A stretch of 64,000 nucleotides of DNA, taken from the NCBI GenBank assembly GCA_030770545.1, contig CM061091.1, positions 2,300,501-2,364,500 of the forward strand, written 5' to 3'. The DNA comes from Macropodus opercularis (Eukaryota; Chordata; Actinopteri; Anabantiformes; Osphronemidae). Position 1 is the stretch's first letter. Every line of letters begins with the position of its first letter. The notes beneath the pieces were generated by a model that saw only the letters and a program-made list of their open reading frames with translations, was not told the origin of the DNA and ran no database searches. Shown piece by piece: positions 12,213 to 22,200 of the stretch. Position numbers and translations under genes: made by a program.

Positions 12213-15200
12213 ATGGCTTCCACGCTGCTGCTCCTGCATCAGCTGCTCCTGGTCTCGCTGGCATCTGCACATCTTTTCTACGGGGGAACCTCGACCTTCA
12301 CCTACAAAGGGAAAAACTCTGACGGATCATTTATTGTGAGACACGCTACTTTAAAGCACAATATTGTCTTTTGCGTTGCAGAGTGATGTAACAGGTGCGT
12401 TGACAATCTGTGTAGGTGAATTTTCACAGCAGGGCGACCTTCAGCAGGTGCCAGTCCCTCAGCTGGAGTTGTTACAAGGGAAACTGTGGCTCTACCACCA
12501 CAACTCGTAGGGGTGTGATTGACAGGAGCATGAACGCTCTACAGAACGGCAGCGAGTGGTGTGAAACTGAAACCGTCACCACAACCTTCGTAAGGGATCA
12601 ACCTTTCCAGCTGAGGTAGGCTACGTTCAACAAATATTACTTTAATATTGTAACAGAGCAACGTTTGGTTTTGGAGACAATCTTAATAAACGGTTTGAAG
12701 TCATCCAGTCGCACACAGTTGTGTTTTCTGTTGTCACATACATCAGGGCATCTGGCTGCTGTTGGAGCACATCCTCTGAATCCCATAATGACTGGAGTCT
12801 ACAGACAAATGTGGATCTGGGAAAAAGATCTGACACCAACCAACCAAACCGATCACCAAAGGTTGCCATTCTGCCTCTGCTTCGGTAAGTCTGCTAATGG
12901 TACTAACATCACGTCTACTGAATGGACTAATGTTCCCCAATGACAGCATGAAAGCAACAAGCAGAAATGGTTCACAACAAATGGGCTGAGAGCAAAACAT
13001 GAACTAGACATTGAATAGATGCTATAGATAGCAACTGGTTTTAGTCATAATAGGATCATTAATACTTGATGCTGTTTTATTTCCAGAGTTGCTCAGAACT
13101 GCCCACGGAGGTACCAGCTGATGTCCTCTGATCCTGATGGCGACAGGGTTCAATGCAAGTATGAAATTATCAATCGCAGGGAGGAAAACCGTGAAAGTCG
13201 TGAAAGTCGGGAAAGTCGGGAGAGCTTTGAAAACGGGCGCAGCTGGGGCAGCAATCACCCAGGCTTCACCTTAGATCAGGTTAGTTGACAAACCTCTCCT
13301 ACTGTACATTTATTGGCTGATGCTGGGCCTCGCTCACTGTAAGTACTAAATGTTTGCAGGACTCTTGCACATTAAACTACCAGTTCGTCAACGGCACCTT
13401 AAGAGAAAATGAGTTCGAGGTGGCGGTGGAGGATTTCCCAAAACAACGCACCACTTTGACCTACTCAGACGGATCCCAGTCAGTCAGGGATCCACTGAAC
13501 ACCAGGAGAAAGAGACAGGCCCCAGCAGACATTCCTGCAGAGACGTCCACAGCGACAAAAAAGACAACCACAACAGCAGCACCAACAACTACAACTACTG
13601 CAAGGACAACGACTAGAACTACGACCACACCACAACCAACCACATCTACAGCTGTCATTTCCAGTTTCAGCAAACTGCCTTTGCAGTTCTTTGTACTTGG
13701 TAAGTTATTTGTACAAACTTACTCTTACTTGACAACAATTTGAATGACATTGTCCACATTACATCACAGAAGGAAAACAAAGGCTGAGGTGTTGTCTGTG
13801 GGATATTAATGTGTGTAAAGTGAATTATCAGTGATAATTACAACCTGATGTTACAGCCGCACAACTGTTTCAAGCTTCTGACACAGACAGTAAAACAATT
13901 GAAACAATATATTTCTGATGTATGATGTACATGATGTAGGTATGTTGGTTTTTAACTTCAGTGGACGATCCTGCTCCTTCGTGTGAGGAGGGAAACTACT
14001 TGCCAACGTTTGTGGACCCTACACCTGAGAACGGAGCAGTCATCCAAGCGGTGGTCAGCAGAGAGCTGGAGATCAAAGTCAAAGCCACAGCTGCAAACTC
14101 CGAGTAAGAGACAATCAGTTGATGCAGCAGTGTCAGCGTTTCACCAAGTGCAGCAACGTTCTGAACGACGTCTCCGGTTTGTCTTCATGCAGAATAAATG
14201 ACATCATCATCAGTGGGCCACAGGAGATCAACAAGCACAAGACCACACATAATGAGTTTGTCATGAGGTGGACGCCAACCCCAGAGGACGTTGACGACCA
14301 GTCCCCGATCTGCTTTGCTGTGGAGTCTGTGGACAGGTAAGCCTTGACTTTCTGACTCTGCACATTGTGTGTCTGCAGCACTGAAATTACACATTACAAC
14401 TACTGTTGAATTCAAACAAGAACTATTCAGCTTGGTTTGAATTTTCAGAAATAATTTCAATGCTTGTCAGGTCTCGCGTCTATCAGTCTGAGATGAGATG
14501 TGTCCTGGTGGCCGTCAGGAAGAGACAAAGTGAGTCAAGGGCCGACCGTCATTCCAGCATCTGCTAATTTAACTTTGTAGTTGTGTTTGTGGTGAATCTA
14601 CATGATATGATAAAGTTTTATCGTTTTCACAGTTAAAACCAATGTTGTCTGCACGGAGTCTACAATGATGGTAGCGATTGAGAAATCGTCCTTGTCTGGA
14701 ATAAATGAGGATCATCTGCAGCTCAGTGACTCCTTCAACACCCTCTGCAGCCTCCAGAGACACTCCAACCGTACGCACATAGTTGGTGTTATTCCCCTCA
14801 ACGCTTGTGGGACTCAGATCGAGGTAACAAGGAGCCATGTGCTTCATATTGTACATTGGCCTTTTGTTTTTATTAACAGTGCGATGCCTGAATTATTTTT
14901 TTTTAATTCTGCAGGAAGATGAGGACGACCTCCTTTTCAAAAACGAAATCATCACCGTGGACAACACCAGAGACCTGATCACCAGGAAAGACCAGCTGGA
15001 AGTGAAGTTCTACTGTCAGTACCCCAAACGGAGCAACGTTACACTGAGCTTCACAGCTCACAGAGCAGCCGTCACAGTGTGGGACAAAGGCTTCGGCTCA
15101 TTTACCTACAACTTTGAGTTCTACTCAAGCGAACGGTTCAGACAAATGATTGATCCGAGTTCCTACCCCCTGGAGTTTGATACCGGGAGCAGGATGTTCA

Positions 15201-15995
15201 TAGAGATAGAGGCCAACTCCTCAGTCGCAAACACTGAGCTGTTTGTCGAGTCCTGCAGAGCTGCACCATATGACAACGCTAACTCCCAGCCGACCTACTC
15301 CATCATTGAGAATGGGTGAGTATGAGCAGAACCGTTAGTCACAAGGGACACGATCAGGTTGCTTAAGATTCCTTTGTTTCTGTTTTGACCAGGTGCAACG
15401 TGGACCCGAGTATTCGAACCTATCCCAGTGCCGATAAGAGAGAATTCAAGTTCAGCATCGAGGCCTTCAAGTTCATCGGACTTCAGGACCAGGTAAGGAC
15501 TGAACAGGAAAACCTGAGAACACAACTGTAAATGTCACCAGTGGTTTGACAGTTGCTTGGATGCTACACAAACAAACTTGTGTCCTGTTGTGCGCAGGTT
15601 TACATCAGCTGTTCAGTTGTGATGTGTGAAGCTGGGAACCCCAACACCAGGTGTTCACAAGGATGCGTCATGTCCCAGGAATCCCACCGTGTCAGAAAGA
15701 GAGGGGCTGGTATCCAGAGTGCGCGTCACTTCATCTCCCAGGGTCCTTTGCGCTTCAAAAGGTCATTGGAGCTCAACACAAGTAAGATAAACCAGGGATT
15801 TAACCATTTTTACCTGCTGCGTCTGACACTGAATTAACATTGTGCTTCTTTTGCTCAGTGACCAACCTGAATGTGAACCTGCTGTTCATCGTTGGATGTC
15901 TTCTGGCTGCTGTGGGCACAGTCTGCGGAGTTGTCTTCTACAGATCTAAGATGAAAAGCATCAAATACCAACCACTGTCCACATTTAAAAACTAG
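12213..15995 (+). CDS. ZP-domain membrane mucin, array copy 3 (short mucin exon)
   Basis: Exons: 12213-12335, 12416-12615, 12747-12884, 13087-13279, 13360-13699, 13962-14103, 14193-14336, 14471-14529, 14633-14823, 14915-15315, 15393-15492, 15598-15781, 15859-15995, giving 783 residues. The signal peptide, N-terminal cysteine-rich module, ZP-N/ZP-C, RVRKR (about 708-712), membrane helix and tail are essentially identical to copy 2, and most introns match almost base for base. The exception is exon 5. After the shared RRKR site it encodes only about 45 Thr/Ala/Pro-rich residues, with Lys and Arg instead of the Glu-rich repeats of copy 2. This is either the ancestral short form or a contraction. 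The role is inferred as for copy 2: a surface or secreted matrix protein released by furin-type cleavage. Confidence 0.88.
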
Positions 15996-16014
15996 GACAG
16001 CGGTGCAGCGTAAC

Positions 16015-16020
16015 AATAAA
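16015..16020 (+). terminator. Polyadenylation signal of ZP copy 3
   Basis: AATAAA lies 20 bases after the stop, exactly as in copy 2; beyond about 16,028 the two sequences diverge. Confidence 0.65.
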
Positions 16021-16139
16021 TGAATAATATCTAACAAACCATGATTAACTTTGGGATGATTTTAATTTTCTCGAATGGGATAAATCAGTCAGTCAAAGTG
16101 TTGTTGACCAACTAGATCTGGAGCTGCTGGGTGGTTGTG

Positions 16140-16358
16140 CTTATCTTATCTATTACGATCCTGCTACATTTGCTCATGCCATGAATAGCCATGTGATTTA
16201 AAATCAACTTGATGCACCGTATTTGTAATTATTGTAAATTTGCACATTTGATCCTTTTCCACCACTTATCTTTTGTAATCCTTCGTAGCTGTTGTAATAA
16301 TTGAATGTCCCCAATGTGAGATCAATAAAGGATTATCTTATCTTATCTTATCTTGATT
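16140..16358 (+). mobile_element. Probable 3' fragment of a non-LTR retrotransposon
   Basis: The stretch ends with a TGTCCCCAATGTGAGATCAATAAAGG-type tail followed by TTATC units (about 16,330-16,355). An A/T-rich 3' end with a 'CCCCA..GTG...TAATAAAGG' block and short tandem TTATC or similar tails is typical of 3' ends of LINE-like elements in fish genomes. No reverse transcriptase or endonuclease coding is present, so this would be a short 5'-truncated insertion. The family was not assigned. Confidence 0.45.
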
Positions 16359-16755
16359 AATGTGAACGTATATTATGTTTGCATCCCTTGACACTTTACT
16401 TACATTTACAAAAACAATTCAAAGGAGATTCATTTATGACAATACTCACCTGTGCAGCTGACAAATCTTGGGAAGAAGAACGTGAAAGTCAAGCTACCAT
16501 GGACATAATAAACGTAAGTGTCTATGCTGGTTTCTAAGTGTGAGTACAGGCTTTGCCATTGCTCCATGTCAGATAGTGTAAAAACATTGCAGCTTTAAAA
16601 AAGACATTATAAAGAGAAAAGTATGTTTTTCATATGTTCACATGTAGTCGATGTTTAGCTTTGGTCAGTGGTGATTGGTTTATGAGAGGTACGGTAGCTT
16701 TTTGTGTTTGTGTTCTGAATTCATAGACAAGAAGAACAAATTAAACCCTCTGTGT

Positions 16756-16765
16756 TTTATTTATT
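16756..16765 (-). terminator. Polyadenylation signal(s) of the troponin I gene
   Basis: Two overlapping AATAAA words on the minus strand lie about 90 bases after the troponin I stop codon. Confidence 0.55.
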
Positions 16766-16852
16766 TAAACACCTTTCTAATAGTAACAACCCACATAATA
16801 CGCAGCATCAGGGCTGCTCGTCCACAGCATAACAACACGTAACAGCAGTCAT

Positions 16853-18026
16853 TTATGCCTCTGTCTCAAACATCTTTTTCCTGCCGTCCATCCCGGCCTT
16901 GTCCTTGATGTTCTTCCTCCAGTCACCTGTTTGCTTCTCCTGAGAAGAACATAGTGGATGTTTTAAAGTCTCTTTTCAGTCTGTGTTTTTTGTTTGCATC
17001 GTGTTGCTTTCTATTTCTTTTTGTTTCGGCAGCCCTCACCTCCTCTTTCACCTCCTTCTTGACCTGCTTCAGGTTGGCTCTTAGGTCCATGGACACTTTG
17101 TGTTTGGAGCCCAGCAGAGCAGCCAGCATCGCATCCGCTGACATCCTGACCTTCTTCAGGACTGGCTTCTTAAATTTACCCTTTAAATCCTGAACCATGA
17201 TCTTCAGGTCATCAATCTGACAGAGCACACAGTTACTCAGATTATGTGAGGTAGCGTATATTAAACAATGGATTTTACGCTACAGTGACCAAGTGACCAG
17301 TGACACCAATGGATTCAATCATTTGCAAAAAGAGGCAGAAGTCAGAATTGACAAACCTCCTTCGTGGACTTTTTTACTTTAATCTCCATGTCGTATCGCT
17401 CCTCATCCACCATATCAATCTCCTTGTGAAGTTTCCGACAAAGCTCCTGGAGGGAGGAACAAGGCAATAAGACAATATGTTGGAAGAGACAGTGGAGTTT
17501 CAGCCAAGATGAATTGAAAAGCTGGGGAAAGTGTGTGGGTGTGATCTCAAATCATCTGAGAGGTGGAGGTTTACCTGGAGCTCCTGCATGCAGCCTGGAA
17601 TGGAGAGAGTTGGGCAGCTCTCCTGCATGTACTTCATCTTCTCTTTCTGGGCCTCCTGCGCCTCCTCCTCCAGCATTGCCTCACCGATCTGCAGCAGCAA
17701 GGCCTGAGAGAAAGAGGAGGAAACACTTCACACATCACACCACCGTTATCCCATAAGGACAACACAGAACAATCACAGTCATTTGACATGACGGTTACAA
17801 TAACACATGAATTAAATCATAACAACAGATTTTGAATTTCTACTTCTAAAATTCATTTAATCTGGACATATTCAGTTTTTACCAAAGTTGTTTTACCTTG
17901 AGCTGATTTTTCCGACCTGACGGCATCTTTTTCCTTCAACGAACATGGAAAATAATTAGAGAACATTGGTAAACTTCAACAGAATGTTATACGGATCCTG
18001 ATTTAAGCGTAAACTCACTCTGTCAT
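16853..18026 (-). CDS. tnni2: Troponin I, fast skeletal muscle type
   Basis: Troponin I is the inhibitory subunit of the thin-filament troponin complex. It binds actin-tropomyosin at low calcium and troponin C at high calcium. Six coding exons read from the minus strand: 18026-18019, 17933-17897, 17703-17575, 17446-17357, 17216-17040 and 16939-16853, giving 175 residues with all phases consistent. The inhibitory and switch region is at about 101-120 (GKFKKPVLKKVRMSADAM), followed by LLGSKHKVSMDLRANLKQVK and the C-terminal GDWRKNI and GRKKMF motifs. The first coding exon has only 8 bases (Met-Thr plus two bases of Glu). No cardiac N-terminal extension is present and the length is that of the fast form (human about 182). 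Teleosts have several tnni2 paralogues and I cannot say which one this is. Confidence 0.88.
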
Positions 18027-18104
18027 CCTGGCTGCAGCTGAATCCTGCCTGCAGACGGTCGATGGGAAGAGAGAAGAATGGAAATGCCAGAGTCCTCTGG
18101 TCTC

Positions 18105-18110
18105 TTTATA
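18105..18110 (-). promoter_or_regulatory. TATA box of the troponin I gene
   Basis: CTATAAAG on the minus strand lies about 80 bases before the start codon, separated from it by a plausible short 5' untranslated stretch. A TATA box fits a strongly tissue-specific muscle gene. Confidence 0.6.
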
Positions 18111-19185
18111 GATGTTGCTTCAGCTGTGCATGTGTGTGACCAGCCGCAGTTGTCTTCAGACAGGAGTCCTGACAGCAGCAGCTGAGGCTGAAGCAAACGC
18201 TCGAGGCATTTCTATCTGGAAGACTCTTCAGACAACGTGGGACCCTGACAAAGCCTTTACACAGTTTCCAAAATCCTTCACTTCGCCCGTATACTGGTCT
18301 GGAACTGACCCAGTTACAAATAAAGTTTTTGCTCAGGAAACAAAGTTGGATGTTTCAAAAACAAGCTTCCAGGGCATTTGCAGAAACATTTAAAACTAGT
18401 CAAGATCAGATGCTTCGTACACCTGTTTTTAAAAGCTGGACCTTTACAGATTATTATTAGTAAAGCATCTGATTACTTTACTCGCATCTGATCAAGATAT
18501 TTAAAGCTGCATGCTCTAAACCAGCAGAGTATTTCTGCTCCCTGATTTCCTCTGAGTCAGCTCAGCTGCAGGTCTGGAACAGCTGAGTCTCCTTTTATGT
18601 GTGTGCTGGTTTCATTCCAGTCTTTTTTACAGTACTGCAGCATATTAAACCACTTAAAAGTCATATTCAAACAAAATATTACTGTTTTCAGTAGGTTACT
18701 TGATGTTATTTATAAAGTCTATGCTGCTCAGACCATCAGAATGTGACATTTGACTGCAGATATTAAAAATCCAATGGCTTAATATGACATGATAAGTTAG
18801 AAGACATGGTCCTGGTAGGAGTCCGAGCGGCGGAAACAGAAAAAGCCTTCCAGCAGCTGTCAGCTCTAAACTGGGAGGACTTGTTGCTCGTACTGGTTCC
18901 CATCAACGTTCAGCTGCTCAACCACCTGGAGAGCGAATGGGAGACATTCACACACAAACATGCCCTTCGGGAAAGCTTCACATTTTAACTCAGCACATCA
19001 CAACAAGACAAACCCGAGAAAATAAAGCTATCACTAAAGTGATAAAGTAAAGTGACTAAAGCTTATTTACAGCTATAGGCTATAGTTAGCTATAAAAGCA
19101 ATAATAATAATAATAAGGCCAGAGACACCCCACTTTTATTATTTCATAGTGAAGTTAAATGCGGATTTAAATGTGAAATCGCTGA
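18111..19185. other. Head-to-head intergenic region between troponin I and GLG1
   Basis: About 1.1 kb separates the two divergent promoters. No gene is supported. A 60-codon open frame at 18,806-18,988 has no splice sites, signal or motif. The GLG1 end becomes CpG-rich only in the last 50 bases. Confidence 0.5.
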
Positions 19186-19205
19186 CCGGAAGTGACGTCA
19201 CGTCA
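19186..19205 (+). promoter_or_regulatory. ETS plus CRE promoter element of GLG1
   Basis: CCGGAAGTG (an ETS-family core) at 19,186-19,194 overlaps a perfect palindromic CRE, TGACGTCA, at 19,193-19,200, followed directly by another CGTCA half site. The start codon is 29 bases downstream. This combination is common in TATA-less housekeeping promoters, which fits the broad expression of GLG1. Confidence 0.6.
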
Positions 19206-19233
19206 TCAGACCTGGCTCGGCTGTGGTGTGAAG

Positions 19234-22200
19234 ATGGCGGCGTACAGTCGCTCTCAGCTGCTGCTGCTGTTTTTGTCTGTGTGTCTCTGCGGCTCCGGCT
19301 CCGGCTCCGTGCTCGGCTTGAAGCCCGCCAGCGGGCCGCCCAACCCGCTCAACCCCGTGCTCAGAGCCGCGGATCCCCCGGCCAGAGATGCACCTGCCGC
19401 CGCCGCTGGGGCGTCGCAGCCTCGAAGGGCGACCGGCTGGAGGCTGTCGGAGGAGGAGGCCTGCCGGGAGGACCTGACCCGCCTGTGTCCCAGACACACC
19501 TGGAGCAACAACCTGGCCGTGCTGGAGTGCCTGCAGGACCGCAGGGAGGTAAGGGATGGCTGTAACATCAGTGATGCAGGAGGGACCACCCTCACCTGCA
19601 TCCGCAGCCTCAGCATCCGCTGACTGGGCGGTGGGGGAGACCCTCGCTGCTGGACCGGAGCCTGTGTTCACTGCGTTCTGCTCTCAGCTGCAGGAGCTGC
19701 CATAATTAGGATTTTGAATTTGTCCCGCCCCCCAGTGCAATTTTATCTGTCAAAAGGTTTGGCTCGGGAGCAGGACCCGTTGTGTGTCTGTGTGCGTTTA
19801 GTTTTATACTGCTGCAGCCGAAAGGGAAAATGAATTGACTATAATCTGTTTAGTGCAGTTGTGGCATCTGCTGTTTGTGTCCAGCTCCTCGTAGAGCAGA
19901 TCAGTAATGTTTACCACACCGATCCACGTGGTAAACACGCTGATCTACAGTAAGGCTCCCTGTAACGGCACGTTCTAGTGTTTTAAGTTTATTAGTAGCT
20001 GCATAAGTAATAATTATAAATAAGTGCTGACTGTCATTTGGAAGCATGATTCTTTAGTTTCATTTACTGGCAGCTGTTGTTGCTGCTGTTGACGTCACCC
20101 TACATCCTCCACCGTCGTGACGCCAACCACCACACACTCAACCTCCATCAGTCCTGAGCGTCTTTGCTGAGATAATGGCAGCGCTTCAGCTCTATAACAG
20201 CTGTGGCCTCCTAGAGACGTCAATGACTCTTAGAAATCTGCCCCTTTTACAAGGAACGACACACACACAGCAGTGGCCGTAAGCGTGAGTGGCGTACGGT
20301 TTATTTGTGGGGATCTAAGCCCCGAAATCCGACACTGGAGAGACATTTGAGTAAAAGCAGCAGAGTCAGAGTCCAAACAGGCCTGTGGGCATGATCACAC
20401 ACTGTGTCGCTTCACTGCCTCTGGATGGAAAGCTGACTGTGGCTGACTGTGACTGACTGACTCTGACTGACTCTGACTGTGACTCACTGACTCTGACTGA
20501 CTCTGACTGACTCTGACTGTGACTGACTGACTCTGACTGACTGTGACTGACTCTGACTGTGACTGACTGACTCTGACTGACTCTAAATGACTGTGGCTGT
20601 GACTGACTGACTCTGACTGACTCTGACTGACTGACTCTGACTGACTGTGACTGACTGACTCTGACTGACTCTGACTGACTCTGACTGTGACTGACTGACT
20701 CTGACTGACTGTGACTGACTGACTCTGACTGTGACTGACTGACTCTGACTGACTCTGACTGACTGACTCTGACTGACTCTGACTGACTCTGACTGACTCT
20801 GACTGACACGGTGGCACAGTCCTCACAGGAAGCTGTTTCCTGTCTCAACAGCTTCTTCGTCGTTAGGGAGCGAAGAAAATTCTGAAAGTGTAATTCTGAT
20901 GTGTTAAATAATAATTATTCATTTGTCACAGCCCTAATTATTTGTGAAAAAAAAGACATTGTATTTCAGAAGCTACGAACAAAGTCTGTCAGCAGCATAA
21001 CCCAAGCAGTTTGATTTGAAATTGTATTTTCTTCGTTTAAAAACTATGGATTTTTTATAAATTTGCTGTTCTAGATTGGGTTTGAAATGTCCACGATATG
21101 AATAAAGTAGTTAGTTGTTAATTTGTTAGCGACCATGATACTATGGATAAAACGCTGGAAGGCTGTGACGGGTGAAGTCACAGGACAGTTGATGTTTTTA
21201 CTGCTTCGTTAAAATCCATTTTCCGTTTTGAGGAGCCCCACCCCTCCAACATAAGAGCAGGGAAGGTCATTTTGCATTAGTACCTGCACTGTGCTTGTCA
21301 CGGCTACGCTGGTCTGAGAGGCTGAATTTTCCATCTGAGGAATGAGTCGTGTTTCAGTCGAGGTGGTTTTTCGCTGCGTGTTCGTATATGTTTCATTTCC
21401 CCGAGTAAAAGCCTTCTCGTCTCTGTCTTTCTGCAGGACACTGAGATTGCTCCTGATTGTAACCATGTAAGTCTCACCTCCAACGCACACACAGAATAAG
21501 GTCATGGGAGCGAGCGACAACAAGTCAGCAAACAAATCACAGGCAGGTCGGCTGGGCCAGCGACACGCACGGCTCCGAAGCACTAGAGCAGCAGGAAAGA
21601 GACAAAGTTAATGACTTGCAGTCAAATTGTGTCGTGTGAGTGCATAGGAGGAGGACGAGTGAGGAAACAGAGGAGCTCAGGCAGCTTCAGCACGACTGTG
21701 AGAGCTCGCTCCTAATTTAGAGAGAGTCAGAGTTCAGCAGTTAACAGCAGAGCAGTTTATGAAACGGCAGCAGGTTAATACGCCGCGATACAGCAGCTCT
21801 GGCTGCAGTGTTGGCCTCTGTCTCTCACAGTTATTCTGCTGCTGCGCTCTGCCTCGTCTGACAGCATTCGTTATCTGTGGCGGCTGCAGCTGGAGCCGTG
21901 CTGGCAGCAAAACAGCAAAATGCACACAACACAATGAAAAGAAGGAGGAGGAGCAGCTAAGGAAGAGGAGACTCTTCACACAGCGAAGGAAACGTGGAGG
22001 CACAAGCTGATCCGCATACACACTGATGAGTTAATGCTGAAAAAAAGGGCTAAATGAATGTTGAATATATTCATCAGCGAATATCTGGCTAAAAAACCCT
22101 TTAATACTCAGTGTAGCAACAATACCCTAAAGAAAGCAGAAATATATATATAAATAAAAATGTTCATATACAGAATTGATGCACTGGCTGACTAAGACTC

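Noticed and set aside
16923..16926. Splice acceptor CAACAG before GTGACTGG for the last troponin I exon
   Set aside because: It shifts the DWRKN frame; the acceptor 13 bases upstream (CTCAG, exon from 16,939) keeps all phases.
18806..18988. 60-codon open frame between troponin I and GLG1
   Set aside because: No motif, no splice or promoter context.
19198..19671. Minus-strand 157- and 120-codon frames opposite GLG1 exon 1
   Set aside because: GC-rich antisense of a certain coding exon.
20366..20848. Two overlapping minus-strand frames of about 150 codons rich in Ser, Gln, Val and Glu
   Set aside because: Created by the CTGA repeat in GLG1 intron 1; no splice sites, signal or conserved domain.
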